Notes: generated by a model from the sequence alone, not told the origin. A stretch of 64,000 nt of DNA from Oscillospiraceae bacterium (GCA_017550645.1 JAFZOI010000024.1:1-64000), one strand, 5' to 3'. Numbered from the stretch's first letter, positions 44,633 through 54,440 are shown. Translations and numbers: made by a program.

Positions 44633-47272
44633 TTATGCCATCTGTCTGAGAGTTTTGAGAGTTTCCTCGAGCTTGGCGATCACGCTTGCCTGCTTTTCGG
44701 CCTTCTCGCGCTCGGCGGCGACGACCTGCTCGGGAGCCTTGGACACGAAGCCTTGATTATTGAGCTTGGCGGTCAGGCGCTCGAGATTGGTCTTTCCGGC
44801 CGCGAGCTCCTTCTCGACGCGCTTTATCTCCGCCTCGACGTCTATGAGCTCGGCGAGCGGGATATATATATGCGCGTCGGAGGTGACGGCGGCGGCCATG
44901 GAGGCGGCGTCGGCGGGCGTCTCGGAGGCGAGAGTCACTTCGCCCGCGTAGGCGAGCTTTTTGAGGAAGGCCTCGCCCTTGCCGAATATCTCGGGCTTTT
45001 CCGTCACGACGATCATCGCGGGCTTCTTGGAGGGCGGCACGTTCTTCTCCGCGCGGAGAGCGCGGACGGCTTTGATGGCCTCCATGAGGCTCTCCATATC
45101 CGCCTCGTCGGAGGGGAAGTCGAGCGCGGCGTCGAACGTCGGCCACGGCTGTATCATGAGGGGCTCGGCCTCGCCGCTCTCGTCGGCGCAGAGGCCCTGA
45201 TATATCTCCTCGGTGATGAACGGCATGAAGGGGTGCAGGAGCTTGAGTATCTGGATGAGCGTATATTTGAGGACTTTGCGCGCGCCGTCGGCGGCGGCCT
45301 CGTCGCCGGAATTGAGGCGCGGCTTGGTAAGCTCGATGTACCAGTCGCAGAAGCTGTCCCAGATAAAGTCGTAGAGCTTCGTCGCGGCGATGCCGAGCTC
45401 GAAGCGCTCGATATTGTCCGTGACCTCTTTGATGAGCGCGTTGAGCTTGGAGAGTATCCACTTATCCTCGAGCGCGAGCTCGGCGGGAAGGCCCTCCTCG
45501 CTGCCCTTGAGGTTCATCATCACGAAGCGCGAGGCGTTCCAGATCTTGTTGGCGAAGTTGCGCATGGCCTCGCAGCGCTCGAGATAAAAGCGCATGTCGT
45601 TGCCGGGGCTGTTGCCCGTTATGATATTGATGCGCAGCGCGTCGGCGCCGAACTTCTCTATCATCTCGATGGGGTCTATACCGTTGCCGGCGGACTTGGA
45701 CATCTTCTTGCCGTTGGCGTCGCGGATAAGGCCGTGGAAGAGGACCGTACGGAACGGTACCTCCTTCATGTGCTCCATGCCGGAGAAGATCATGCGCGCG
45801 ACCCAGAAGAAGATTATGTCGTAGCCCGTCACGAGCACGCTCGTCGGATAAAAATACGCGAGGTCCTCGGTCTTGTCGGGCCAGCCGAGCGTCGAGAACG
45901 GCCAGAGCGCGCTGGAAAACCACGTATCGAGCACGTCCTCGTCCTGCTTGATGTTCGCGCTGCCGCACTTTTCGCACTTTACCGCGTCCTCGCGGGAGAC
46001 GGTCACGTGCCCGCAGTCGGCGCAGTACCAAGCGGGGATGCGGTGGCCCCACCAGAGCTGGCGGGAGATGCACCAGTCGCGCACGCCGTTCATCCAGTTC
46101 ATGTACGTCTTGGAGAATCGGTCGGGCACGAACTTTATCTCGCCCTCCTCCACGACGCGGATGGCCTCCTTGGCGAGCGGCTTCATCTTCACGAACCACT
46201 GCGCGGAGGTTATCGGCTCGACGTCGGTCCCGCAGCGGTAGCAGGTCCCGACGTTGTGGATATGGTCCTCGATGGAGACGAGGTAACCGCCCTTTTCGAG
46301 GTCCTCGACGATGACCTTGCGCGCCTCGTACCTGTCGAGGCCGTTATACTTGCCGCCGTTTATGATCTTCGCGTCGCCGTCGAGGATGAGTATCTCCTCG
46401 AGGCCGTGGCGCTTGCCGACCTCGAAGTCGTTCGGGTCGTGGCAGGGCGTCATCTTGACGCAGCCGGTGCCGAATTCGCGCTCGACATACTCGTCGGCGA
46501 TGATGGGTATCTCGCGGCCGACGAGCGGGAGGATGCAGGTCTTGCCGACGAGGTGGGTATAGCGCTCGTCGTCGGGGTGGACGGCGACGCCGGTGTCGCC
46601 CAGCATGGTCTCGGGGCGCGTCGTCGCGACGACGACGTACTCGTCGGAATCCTTGACCGGGTAGCGGATATTCCAGAGCTTGCCCGGCTTTTCCTCATAC
46701 TCGACCTCCGCGTCGGAGAGCGCGGTCGTGCACTTCGGGCACCAGTTTATGATCCTGTTGCCCTTATAGATGAGGCCCTTTTCATAGAGGCTGACGAATA
46801 CCTCGCGCACGGCGCGGGAGCAGCCCTCGTCCATCGTGAAGCGCTCTCTGTCCCAGTCGCAGGACGAGCCGAGCGACTTGAGTTGCTCGACGATGCGGCC
46901 TCCGTATTTCTTCTTCCAGTCCCATACGAGCTCGATGAACTTCTCGCGGCCGAGGTCGTAGCGGGTCTTGCCCTCCTTGCGGAGCATCTCCTCGACCTTT
47001 ATCTGCGTGGCGATGCCGGCGTGGTCCGTTCCGGGTACCCAGAGCGCGGCGTAGCCCTGCATGCGCTTGACGCGGATGAGCGCGTCCTGCAGCGTCTCGT
47101 CGAAGGCGTGGCCGAGATGGAGCTGACCGGTCACGTTCGGGGGCGGAATAACGATCGTGAAGGGCTTTTTCTCCGGATCGCGGACGCCCTTGAAGCATCC
47201 CTTTTCGACCCACATGTCGTAGATGCGCTTTTCGACGATGCTCGGATCGTAGGTCTTTGACAGTTCTTTCAT
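44633..47272 (-). CDS. valS: Valyl-tRNA synthetase
   Basis: ValS charges tRNA-Val and edits threonine. The 879-residue class I synthetase has the HIGH motif as [14 protein letters not shown] near residue 45, the editing domain ([20 protein letters not shown]), CxxC zinc-like pairs (CPKC; CADC, CEKC), the KMSKS loop [11 protein letters not shown] and the C-terminal coiled coil ([20 protein letters not shown]). The ATG at 47272 follows GGAGGC; the longer frame upstream crosses the T-box leader. Expression should depend on uncharged tRNA-Val through that leader. Confidence 0.97.
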   Translation of the reverse strand: MKELSKTYDPSIVEKRIYDMWVEKGCFKGVRDPEKKPFTIVIPPPNVTGQLHLGHAFDETLQDALIRVKRMQGYAALWVPGTDHAGIATQIKVEEMLRKEGKTRYDLGREKFIELVWDWKKKYGGRIVEQLKSLGSSCDWDRERFTMDEGCSRAVREVFVSLYEKGLIYKGNRIINWCPKCTTALSDAEVEYEEKPGKLWNIRYPVKDSDEYVVVATTRPETMLGDTGVAVHPDDERYTHLVGKTCILPLVGREIPIIADEYVEREFGTGCVKMTPCHDPNDFEVGKRHGLEEILILDGDAKIINGGKYNGLDRYEARKVIVEDLEKGGYLVSIEDHIHNVGTCYRCGTDVEPITSAQWFVKMKPLAKEAIRVVEEGEIKFVPDRFSKTYMNWMNGVRDWCISRQLWWGHRIPAWYCADCGHVTVSREDAVKCEKCGSANIKQDEDVLDTWFSSALWPFSTLGWPDKTEDLAYFYPTSVLVTGYDIIFFWVARMIFSGMEHMKEVPFRTVLFHGLIRDANGKKMSKSAGNGIDPIEMIEKFGADALRINIITGNSPGNDMRFYLERCEAMRNFANKIWNASRFVMMNLKGSEEGLPAELALEDKWILSKLNALIKEVTDNIERFELGIAATKLYDFIWDSFCDWYIELTKPRLNSGDEAAADGARKVLKYTLIQILKLLHPFMPFITEEIYQGLCADESGEAEPLMIQPWPTFDAALDFPSDEADMESLMEAIKAVRALRAEKNVPPSKKPAMIVVTEKPEIFGKGEAFLKKLAYAGEVTLASETPADAASMAAAVTSDAHIYIPLAELIDVEAEIKRVEKELAAGKTNLERLTAKLNNQGFVSKAPEQVVAAEREKAEKQASVIAKLEETLKTLRQMA

Positions 47273-47295
47273 TTTCTTGCCTCCAGCCTGCCCGG

Positions 47296-47531
47296 GAAAA
47301 GAAAACGCCCCGGGCATAAAATGCTCAGGGCGATAAACTACCGCGGTACCACCTGAATTCCGCGCCGAAGCGCGGCACTCTTGACTCTGTAACGGGAGCT
47401 CCCGTCCGCGCATACTTCGTTCCGCGCGGCAGCTCGGGGGCGACCTTCGGAGCGGATCTCGCGAGGGCTTGCACCGACCGCCCTCTCTCTTCGCCTCGAT
47501 CCGGGCCTACTCCTCCCCGTCTCTGCCTTTG
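47296..47531 (-). promoter_or_regulatory. T-box riboswitch of valS (specifier GUC, valine)
   Basis: The minus-strand leader contains the conserved T-box TTCAGGTGGTACCGCGG (about 47341-47357), and a terminator stem (47306-47332) followed by TTTTCTTTT at 47296-47305. The specifier is probably GTC at 47444-47442, preceded by CGAAG in the Stem I internal loop position; GTC is a valine codon, in agreement with the gene. Uncharged tRNA-Val should stabilise the antiterminator. Confidence 0.9.
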
Positions 47532-47537
47532 GCAAGC

Positions 47538-47566
47538 ATACTAACACAGCGCCTTTGCTTTGTCAA
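47538..47566 (-). promoter_or_regulatory. Sigma-A promoter of valS
   Basis: Minus-strand TTGACA (47561-47566) and TAGTAT (47538-47543) are 17 bases apart, directly ahead of the T-box. Confidence 0.85.
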
Positions 47567-47584
47567 CACGATTTTCGCACTTGC

Positions 47585-48676
47585 TCAGGAAAGCGCGATG
47601 CGGCTGTACTTATAGATGGCCTTGGAGTAGCGCGGGTCGCCGAAGATGGAGAAGACAACGAAGGGCTTTTCCGCGAAATCGGCGGCATACTTGTCCACGA
47701 AGGCGCGGGCGGAGGCGTCGACCTCCGCGTCGGTCGCGCCGGGCGCCATGGCGGGCGGCGATACGGAGAACATGATCTTGTCGCCGTACTGCTCCCTGAG
47801 CATGCCGACATCGTTCATCGTCTGGGGATACCACATGTCCACGCCGGCGTATACCATCGCGGGCACGAGCGGCTCGTTTTTGCCGCAGCAGTGCTGCTGG
47901 AACCACATGCCCTTGGAGTGGCAGTAGTCCGCGATGCGCTTGATATACGGGGCGACCATCTCCATGCAGACGTTCAGGGAGAAGAACGGGGCGCGCTGGC
48001 TCCCCCAGTCGTCGTGGAAAACTATGCCGTCGAGGTTAAGTATGTCGAGATAGTGGTCTATCATGCTCTCATACATCTCGCAAAGCCGCGAAAACAGCGC
48101 GTGCACGGCGTCCTGCTGGTCCTCGTCGATGAGGGCCATGGCGGCGTTTTCGAAGTCCATGAAGCTTATCAGGCGCTCGAATATGCCGTTTTGGAACGTA
48201 ACGTGCAGGCTGCGGGTCGACTCGTTGAGCACGCTGTTGAGGCGGCGGCACTCGTCCCAGTCGAGCGCGTCGACGTCCGGGAATTTGATGACCTCGGGCC
48301 AGTCGTTGACGTTGCCCAGCGTCGGATTGCCGGGCTTTACCATGCTGCCGCCGACGGTCGGCACGTAGACCCAGTCTATGCCGAAGAGGTCCTTGCCGCC
48401 CTTCTCCTCGTCCTTGTAGGGCGGGCCCATGTCCATGACCTCGGCGCGAGCCACGTGGTCGAGGTTCGTGCGGGATTCAAGATTGCAGAAATCCCCGAAG
48501 GCCGGGAACCAGTAGGGCTTTTCGCGGCGGAGGCAGAGTTCCAGATTCTCCTTCGGGGTGACGGGGGTGTTGTACATGGGCGTGGAGCGCCCGAAGATGC
48601 GCCCGCCGAAGGACGTGGTTGTGATATGCTCGCCTATCACTTCGAATTCAGCTTCGGAAAAAGGTACTCTGCTCAT
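47585..48676 (-). CDS. Uroporphyrinogen decarboxylase-fold protein (methyltransferase-like)
   Basis: This 363-residue protein has the URO-D TIM-barrel fold but belongs to the divergent anaerobe branch related to corrinoid methyltransferases (MtaA/CmuA-like) rather than haem enzymes. Seen are LDGIVFHDDWGSQRAPFFS, MWFQQHCCGKNEPLVPAMV (His-x-Cys metal-site region) and VDMWYPQTMNDVGMLREQYG. The true substrate is unknown; methyl transfer or demethylation is plausible. It lies 41 bases below an MTA/SAH deaminase gene and is probably in its operon. Confidence 0.82.
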   Translation of the reverse strand: MSRVPFSEAEFEVIGEHITTTSFGGRIFGRSTPMYNTPVTPKENLELCLRREKPYWFPAFGDFCNLESRTNLDHVARAEVMDMGPPYKDEEKGGKDLFGIDWVYVPTVGGSMVKPGNPTLGNVNDWPEVIKFPDVDALDWDECRRLNSVLNESTRSLHVTFQNGIFERLISFMDFENAAMALIDEDQQDAVHALFSRLCEMYESMIDHYLDILNLDGIVFHDDWGSQRAPFFSLNVCMEMVAPYIKRIADYCHSKGMWFQQHCCGKNEPLVPAMVYAGVDMWYPQTMNDVGMLREQYGDKIMFSVSPPAMAPGATDAEVDASARAFVDKYAADFAEKPFVVFSIFGDPRYSKAIYKYSRIALS

Positions 48677-48717
48677 AATATCCCTCCGTTTATCTATCTA
48701 TTGCGCGGAGCTTCTCG

Positions 48718-50016
48718 CTATCTGCGCGTGCCGAGGCGGTCGCAGGAGGCTTCGACGCGGCGGACCGTTTCCTCCGCGTCTATGGTCAGGAATTCGCCTT
48801 TTTCATATAGGACTTTGCCGGCGACCATCGTCAGCTCGACCTCGCTGCCGTTCATGGAATAGCAGAGCGAGGCTATGAGGTCGTTGTGCGGTCTGAGCCA
48901 GGGCTTATCGAGGTCGAGCACGACCAGATCGGCCTGCAGACCCTCGCGTATCTCGCCCGTCACGCCCTCGAGCCCGAGCGCCTTCGCGCCGCCGGCCGTC
49001 GCCATGCGGAACGTCTCCTGCGCGCTGACGAGGCTCGCGTCGCCGTGGGCGCCCTTGTGCAGGAGGGACATGAAGCTCATCTCGCGGATCATGTTGAGGG
49101 TATTGTTGCTCGCGGTGCCGTCGGTGCCGATGGCGACGTTTATGCCAGCCTTCAGCATGGCGGGAACGTTCGCCGTCCCGTTGCCGAGTTTGAGGTTGCT
49201 GACGGGATTGGACGCGACGGAGACCCCGCGCGCCGCCATGAGCGCGACGTCGCTCTCGGAAAGGTGCACGCAGTGGGCGCAGACTGTGTCGCGGCGCAGT
49301 ACGCCGACGGAGTCGAGATACTCCGGCGGGCTCATGCCGTACTTCTCGCGTATGGTCTTAAGCTCGTCGAGGCTCTCGGAGAGGTGTATGTTCATGGGGA
49401 GGGCGGCCTTGTCCGCCGCCGCGGCGACCTCGCGCAGATAGCCGGGGTCGCAGGTATAGGGGGCGTGCGGGGCGAGCATGAAGCTCAGGCCCTTCGCGCC
49501 CTTCCACGTCTCTATCTCCTCCAGCGCCTCGCGGAGACGGCGCTCGCCGCCGTCTGGATCGTCCGCCCCGCCGGTAAGCCCGCGGCTGAGCACGGCGCGG
49601 ATGCCGCTCTCCTGCTGCGCGTTCGGCGCGGCGTTTATCGAGATGTTCATGTCCAGCGAGCAGGTCGTGCCCGTGGCGAGCATCTCCATATAGCCGAGCT
49701 TCGTCGCCCAGTAATAGTCGTCGTAGACGAGCTTGTCCTCGATGGGCAGGATGCGCCCGAAGAGCCAGTCGGTAAAGTCGAGATCGTCCGCATAGTTGCG
49801 GAAGACCGTCATATAGACGTGCGTATGCGCGTTTATGAGGCCGGGGATGAGCAGCTTGCCCGCGCCGTCTATCGTCCTGTCGGCGGCAAAGCCCTCGGGC
49901 ACGCGGCCGACGCCGGAGATGAGCTCGCCGGAGACGCAGACGTCCCCCTTTATGGTTTTGAATCCGCCCGCGCCGTCCGGCACGACGGAGGTTATATTCT
50001 TGAATAACGTGTTCAC
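48718..50016 (-). CDS. 5-Methylthioadenosine/S-adenosylhomocysteine deaminase-type amidohydrolase
   Basis: This 432-residue cytoplasmic metal-dependent deaminase would convert SAH or MTA to the inosyl form. Motifs: metal ligands LINAHTHVYM near residue 65, LAPHAPYTCD, MNIHLSES, VCAHCVHLSESD and IGTDGTASNNTLNMIREM. The start is GTG 50016 behind GGGGAGG. Its partner in the operon is a URO-D-fold methyltransferase-like gene, which would fit a joint role in methyl-group metabolism; that is inference. Confidence 0.88.
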   Translation of the reverse strand: MNTLFKNITSVVPDGAGGFKTIKGDVCVSGELISGVGRVPEGFAADRTIDGAGKLLIPGLINAHTHVYMTVFRNYADDLDFTDWLFGRILPIEDKLVYDDYYWATKLGYMEMLATGTTCSLDMNISINAAPNAQQESGIRAVLSRGLTGGADDPDGGERRLREALEEIETWKGAKGLSFMLAPHAPYTCDPGYLREVAAAADKAALPMNIHLSESLDELKTIREKYGMSPPEYLDSVGVLRRDTVCAHCVHLSESDVALMAARGVSVASNPVSNLKLGNGTANVPAMLKAGINVAIGTDGTASNNTLNMIREMSFMSLLHKGAHGDASLVSAQETFRMATAGGAKALGLEGVTGEIREGLQADLVVLDLDKPWLRPHNDLIASLCYSMNGSEVELTMVAGKVLYEKGEFLTIDAEETVRRVEASCDRLGTRR

Positions 50017-50046
50017 GGCTTTTTCCTCCCCGCGTTTTCTGTCTTG

Positions 50047-50075
50047 ATTGTAATCCAGCGGGAAGTTTTTGTAAA
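50047..50075 (-). promoter_or_regulatory. Promoter of the SAH deaminase / URO-D-fold unit
   Basis: Minus-strand TTTACA (50070-50075) and TACAAT (50047-50052) are 17 bases apart, about 30 bases ahead of the GTG start. Confidence 0.65.
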
Positions 50076-50080
50076 GCCCG

Positions 50081-50347
50081 TCAGCGCAGAAGGAGGACGA
50101 GGCACGCCGCGAGAGCACCCGCCGCCGCGCCTATCCCCGCCCATGCGGGAGCCGGTATGCGGCCCGCGCGCGGGGCCATCTCGCGGACGTAAGCGCCCGC
50201 TATGAGCTCGGCCTCGCGCAGGAGGCGCTTTTTCAGCGCGGCCTCGGACTGCACGGCGCCGGGCTTTATGATGAATATCGCAGACTCGAAAAGCGCCGGG
50301 TCCGGCGAGGGTACGACTATGACGCTCTTCGTCACGCCCCTGACCAC
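50081..50347 (-). CDS. 88-residue tail-anchored protein coupled to spoIIE
   Basis: This small protein begins VVRGVTKSVIVVPSPDPALF, has a charged middle (EAALKKRLLREAELIAGAYVRE) and ends in one hydrophobic helix (AWAGIGAAAGALAACLVLLL) plus Arg, so it is probably held in the membrane by its C terminus. I recall similar short genes, often misannotated as initiation factor 2, in Clostridia. The GTG at 50347 is two bases after the spoIIE stop with no clear ribosome-binding site, so translation must be coupled to spoIIE. Function is unknown. Confidence 0.75.
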   Translation of the reverse strand: MVRGVTKSVIVVPSPDPALFESAIFIIKPGAVQSEAALKKRLLREAELIAGAYVREMAPRAGRIPAPAWAGIGAAAGALAACLVLLLR

Positions 50348-50349
50348 GG

Positions 50350-52668
50350 TCAGCGCTCTGAAACGGCGACGGCGAGTACGGTCATATCGTCCGACGCGCC
50401 GTGGAGTTCGACAGCGTGTTCGAGAACTGCGCGGGCAAGCGCGCGCGGGCCCTTCCCAGCCTCGCCGATGATGAGCGGACCTATCCACGAATCGTCCCTG
50501 TCGGCGGCGACGCCGTCGCTGACGATGACGGCGACGCTCCCGGCCTTCATGGTCAGCTCGGTGCGGTCCGGCGCGGCAAAGCCGCCCACTCCGGCGGCGA
50601 AGTTCTCCCCGCTGACGCGTTTTATCTTCCCGCCGGAGAGCAGATACGTCGGCGAGGCGCCGTATTTATAGAGCCCGGCGGAGCCGGAAAAGAGGTCTAT
50701 GCACATGAGGTCGGCCGTCGCGGCGCCCATCGTATCCTCGCTGCGAAGGCTCATCACGGAACTGAGCAGCTTCATAGAGAGCTCCGGAGCGACGCCGGCG
50801 CGGAGGAAACGGCCGAGGATGGAGGCGGCCTCCGCGCTTTCGGCGGCGGCCTGCTCGCCCGTACCCATGCCGTCGGAGAGGATGACGCAGAGGGTCCCCT
50901 CGTCGGTCTTGAAAAACGCGCTGGAATCCCCGCTCACGCGCTGGCCCTCGCGCCGCACGCCCGCCATGCCCACCGTCGCCTGGAGGGGCTCGGCCTGCAG
51001 AAAGCGCAGCTTCGTCCGCGTAGACGTCTCCGCGTCCTCGACAAGGCGCGTCCGCACGGCGGCTGAGAGCTTTTCCAGATATTTTTCCGTCCGCTTGAGT
51101 TCGGAGACGCCGACGCCCTCGAGCTCGACGTGGAGCCGCCCGGAGCCGTCTCTGAAAAGGCCGCCGCGGAGCTGTAGTCCCGCGCCGTCGAGAAAGAGCT
51201 TAAGACGTTTTTCCGCCGCGCGGTCGGCGTCCGTGCGGTCGGCAAGAGCGTCCGCGACGCCGGAAAGGAGCTCCTCCATGCCGCGGTACTGCTCCGTCCT
51301 CGCGTCGCGCCCCTCGTTGAGCCTTCTGCGGTACATGCGCCTCGCGCGCAGGGCGCGCAGTTCCGCGTTCACGGCGGCTGTGAAGCCGCGCAGGTTCTCG
51401 CATGAGTCGCGGAAATGCTGCGGGAGGTCCTCGTCGTCGAGCTCGCCGCGGCGGAGCATGGCTTCGGTCGCGTCGTTGATCGCGCCGCGCGTCGTCTCGA
51501 GATCGGACTGCCAGCAGCGGGACGCGGAGCGGCATTTTCCGCAGACGGAGCAGGCCGCCATATCGAACACGCTCGAGACGTCCTCGTCGTTGACGTCGGG
51601 CAGACGGCGGGCTATGCTCTCATGCACGGCGCGCATGGCCTCGGCGGCCTCGCGCGTTTTGCCGCGCACGTAGCCGATGAACCTCTCGGCGCCGTCCATG
51701 GTCTCCTCGCCCTCCACGCGCTCGTGCACGGAGGTCAGGAGCTTTCCCGGAAGGAGCATGAAGACGACGCTCCCGGCGAAGGTCTCGGCGAGAATTGGCA
51801 GGAGGTATTCCCCGCCCGCCCAGAACGCGGCGAGCGCGTTGGCCACGACGTAAGCCGAGGCGGCGGCCCAGCGCGGGAAGCTGCGGAAAAGCCCGGCTGC
51901 CACGGCGGCGAGCGCGTAGGCGGGCGTAAAAAAGGGCGGGCCTCCGGCCGCGGCGTCCATGGCAAGACCGGCGGCGGCTCCCGCCGCGGCGCCGGAGCCC
52001 GCGCCGCCTCTGACCGCAGAGGACAGCACGAGAGCGACCGCGGCGGCCCTTCCGACGCCTAGCACGCCGAAGATGCGGACCTCCGAGAGCGCGGCCATAA
52101 CGGTCACGGCCGTAAAGAGAAGGGCCTTCCCCGCTCTTTTTTCGCCGGCAGGACTGAGCGCGTTGGCATAGGCGAGCGCTGAAATCCCCGTCAAAGCAAC
52201 CTCTATTATGTAAACCGACACGTTCCGCACGGTCGCGTCACCGATCAAATACGCGAGCCCGACGCAGGCGGAGGTCGCCGCGCTTACGCAGGGCATGAAG
52301 AAGCGGCTCGAAGCGGCGGCGCTCCGCTTAAACAAAAGGGCGGCGGCATAGACCAGAGCAGCGACGGCGATATAGCGCACACTCTCCGATATGCCCATAC
52401 GGAGAGCCGCCCCGAAGGACGCCCCCAAAAGCGCGAAAAGCCCGCCCAGTCCCGTTCCGGCGGCAGCTACGAAGCCCGCCGAGAAGGGCGAGGCGCCTCC
52501 GAGGATACGCGCCGAACCGAGCGCGGCTCCAAGGGCGAACTTAACCGCCCACTCCGCCGCGCGCGCCGCTGACGGATGCGCGGCAAGGCTCTCCGCCGCC
52601 GATCCGAGGCGCGAAAACGCCTCTCTTTTAAGTCTTAAGCTTTCCTGTTTCAGTCCCCTGACAGTCAA
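50350..52668 (-). CDS. spoIIE: Stage II sporulation phosphatase SpoIIE
   Basis: SpoIIE helps polar septation and dephosphorylates SpoIIAA to release sigma-F. The 772-residue protein has about ten N-terminal membrane helices (to about residue 310), a middle region with a cysteine cluster (CSVCGKCRSASRCW) and a C-terminal PP2C domain with CVILSDGMGTGEQAA, SLRSEDTMGAATADLMCIDL and VIVSDGVAADRDD. The frame continues to 52761 but a TATAAT element lies there; TTG 52668, behind GGGAGGG, is therefore preferred. Conserved with the spoIIA operon 6 kb downstream. Confidence 0.94.
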   Translation of the reverse strand: MTVRGLKQESLRLKREAFSRLGSAAESLAAHPSAARAAEWAVKFALGAALGSARILGGASPFSAGFVAAAGTGLGGLFALLGASFGAALRMGISESVRYIAVAALVYAAALLFKRSAAASSRFFMPCVSAATSACVGLAYLIGDATVRNVSVYIIEVALTGISALAYANALSPAGEKRAGKALLFTAVTVMAALSEVRIFGVLGVGRAAAVALVLSSAVRGGAGSGAAAGAAAGLAMDAAAGGPPFFTPAYALAAVAAGLFRSFPRWAAASAYVVANALAAFWAGGEYLLPILAETFAGSVVFMLLPGKLLTSVHERVEGEETMDGAERFIGYVRGKTREAAEAMRAVHESIARRLPDVNDEDVSSVFDMAACSVCGKCRSASRCWQSDLETTRGAINDATEAMLRRGELDDEDLPQHFRDSCENLRGFTAAVNAELRALRARRMYRRRLNEGRDARTEQYRGMEELLSGVADALADRTDADRAAEKRLKLFLDGAGLQLRGGLFRDGSGRLHVELEGVGVSELKRTEKYLEKLSAAVRTRLVEDAETSTRTKLRFLQAEPLQATVGMAGVRREGQRVSGDSSAFFKTDEGTLCVILSDGMGTGEQAAAESAEAASILGRFLRAGVAPELSMKLLSSVMSLRSEDTMGAATADLMCIDLFSGSAGLYKYGASPTYLLSGGKIKRVSGENFAAGVGGFAAPDRTELTMKAGSVAVIVSDGVAADRDDSWIGPLIIGEAGKGPRALARAVLEHAVELHGASDDMTVLAVAVSER

Positions 52669-52711
52669 CCCGGCACCCTCCCAAACGGTTTCTTCTTTCG
52701 CTGATGAGACG

Positions 52712-52717
52712 ATTATA
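52712..52717 (-). promoter_or_regulatory. Probable -10 element of the spoIIE promoter
   Basis: TATAAT in the context TTTACTATAATCG reads on the minus strand. No good -35 lies 17 bases away, as in Bacillus, where spoIIE needs Spo0A-phosphate. It supports the TTG start at 52668, about 37 bases downstream of the likely start site. Confidence 0.55.
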
Positions 52718-52805
52718 GTAAACCACATGGGAATAATCGGTCGTTTGCTGTTGGACGCCATTATTTTCCTTTTTACCGGCCGGAGGCGCCGTCATAATTC
52801 ACTTC

Positions 52806-52834
52806 TTGTTAACAAATACGTATCGTAGTATAAT
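52806..52834 (+). promoter_or_regulatory. Sigma-A promoter of the CYTH-pdxK unit
   Basis: TTGTTA (52806-52811) and TATAAT (52829-52834) are 17 bases apart, 40 bases before the start codon. Confidence 0.75.
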
Positions 52835-52875
52835 TATAATATGAAATCTGTTGGAGCTTTTTGGAGGCTGACGAT

Positions 52876-53499
52876 ATGGCTACCGAGATAGAATTCAAAT
52901 ACTCGCTCGACGGTCCCGCCGAAGCGGGCATCATCGCCGCAAGCGACTACGTCTCCCAGTATCTCAAGGACGACTGGACCGAGAGGAGCACGCTCGACGT
53001 GCATTACGACACGCCGGACTGGGCCCTCGCAAAGAGGAACGCCCTTATCCGCGTCCGCGCATGGATAAATCTCTCCATCGCTACGCTCAAATTCGGCTCT
53101 TACGTCAAGGACGGTCATCCCGGCCTTTACAAGGGCCAGGATTTCTCGACGGTATTTCACGGCGTCGAGCCCGTCATCCGCGACCTGATCGCCTGCGGCG
53201 CGCCGGAGTCCTTTGCGGACATTCGCGGCGAGGATCTCGCCCCCGTTTTTACCTACAAGTGTACGAGGCGCTCCTCGACGCTGTACCTGCCCGAGATGAC
53301 GAGGGCAGAGCTCAGCTTTGACGAGGGCGTGCTCACGGTCGGCGACAAATCTGTCAAGACCTGCGAGATGACGCTTGAGCTGCTCTTCGGGCCCTGCGCG
53401 GAGCTGGAGGCCTACTGTGAGAGGCTCGTCTCGGAGCATCATCTCGAGCCGCACGCCGTCACGAAGCAGGAAACGGCGCTCCGCCTCCTCAAAAACTGA
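52876..53499 (+). CDS. CYTH-domain (triphosphate tunnel metalloenzyme) protein
   Basis: CYTH enzymes hydrolyse triphosphate compounds or make cyclic nucleotides in a charged beta-tunnel. The 207-residue protein begins MATEIEFKY with the signature ExExK, and has further tunnel residues in HYDTPDWALAKRNALIRVR, AELSFDEGVLTVG and MTLELLFG. Substrate is unknown; tripolyphosphate or thiamine triphosphate are options known for the family. The ATG at 52876 is eight bases from TTGGAGG. The pyridoxal kinase gene follows after 33 bases. Confidence 0.85.
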   Translation: MATEIEFKYSLDGPAEAGIIAASDYVSQYLKDDWTERSTLDVHYDTPDWALAKRNALIRVRAWINLSIATLKFGSYVKDGHPGLYKGQDFSTVFHGVEPVIRDLIACGAPESFADIRGEDLAPVFTYKCTRRSSTLYLPEMTRAELSFDEGVLTVGDKSVKTCEMTLELLFGPCAELEAYCERLVSEHHLEPHAVTKQETALRLLKN

Positions 53500-53532
53500 T
53501 TTACCACAAAAAAGGAAAAGAAGGCAACAAGA

Positions 53533-54381
53533 ATGAAAAAGCAGAAAAACGCTCTCGCCGTGCACGACATATCCTGCGTCGGCCGCTGCTCGCTGACGGT
53601 CGCGCTCCCCATCCTCTCCGCGGCGGGCATAGAGACCTCCGTCCTGCCGACCGCCGTGCTCTCGACGCACACGGGCGGCTTTACGGGCTACACCTACCGC
53701 GATCTTACCGAGGACGTGCTCCCCATCTCCGATCACTGGGCGACGATGGACCTCAAATTCGACGCGATATACTCCGGCTATCTCGGCTCCATCGAGCAGG
53801 TCGACCTCGTCCTCGAGCTCATCAAGCGCCATGCGGCCGACGGCTGCATCGCGCTCGTCGATCCCGTCATGGCCGACAACGGCAAGCTCTACGCGGGCTT
53901 TGCCGAGAGCTTTCCCGCCGAGATGAAGCGTCTCTGCGCGGCGTCGGACATCATGTGCCCGAACATAACGGAGGCCTGCCTCATGCTCGGCGAGGAATAT
54001 AAAGACGGCCCCTACACGAAGGAATACATCGAGGGGCTCGTACACAGGCTCTCCGACATCGGCGGCAACCGCGTCGTTCTGACGGGCGTCTGCTTCGACG
54101 ACAAGCTGCTCGGAGCCGCGTCCTACGACCCGAAGGACGGGAAGATCGACTACTCCTTCGGGGAGTGGATACCCGGCTACCTGCACGGCACGGGCGACGT
54201 CTTCGGCTCGGCGCTGCTCGGCGCGCTGCTGCGCGGGAAGACGCTCTCCGAGGCCTCCGAGATCGCAGTCAAGTACACGCGCGAGACGATAGCCGTCACG
54301 TTCGCGAGCGAGACGGAGCTCCGCATGGGGCCCTGCTTCGAGCTGACGCTCCCCTATTACATGGAGCTGCTCAAAGGTTGA
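53533..54381 (+). CDS. pdxK: Pyridoxal/pyridoxamine kinase
   Basis: This 282-residue ribokinase-fold enzyme makes pyridoxal 5'-phosphate from salvaged vitamers. Motifs: DISCVGRCSLTVALPILSAA near the start, LSTHTGGFTGYTYRDL, LVDPVMADNGKLY, PNITEACLMLGEEY and the anion hole HGTGDVFGSALLGALL. It is encoded with the CYTH gene and followed by a terminator. PLP supply fits the PLP lyase encoded at 29.6 kb, though the link is not specific. Confidence 0.92.
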   Translation: MKKQKNALAVHDISCVGRCSLTVALPILSAAGIETSVLPTAVLSTHTGGFTGYTYRDLTEDVLPISDHWATMDLKFDAIYSGYLGSIEQVDLVLELIKRHAADGCIALVDPVMADNGKLYAGFAESFPAEMKRLCAASDIMCPNITEACLMLGEEYKDGPYTKEYIEGLVHRLSDIGGNRVVLTGVCFDDKLLGAASYDPKDGKIDYSFGEWIPGYLHGTGDVFGSALLGALLRGKTLSEASEIAVKYTRETIAVTFASETELRMGPCFELTLPYYMELLKG

Positions 54382-54410
54382 CATAATACAAAAGATTCAG
54401 AATATAAAAA

Positions 54411-54440
54411 CAGGCGCGCCGCTCATGGCGCGCCTGTTTT
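54411..54440. terminator. Bidirectional terminator between pdxK and the ECF cassette
   Basis: The stem CAGGCGCGCC-GCTCAT-GGCGCGCCTG is flanked by ATAAAAA and TTTTAC. The stop codon of the small gene at 54423 is in the loop. Confidence 0.85.

Noticed and set aside
44561..47260. 899-codon plus-strand frame antisense to valS
   Set aside because: valS is unmistakable on the minus strand and has its own T-box; the plus frame lacks a start signal.
52834..54384. 516-codon minus-strand frame across the CYTH gene and pdxK
   Set aside because: It would span two well-supported plus-strand genes and has no recognisable domain.
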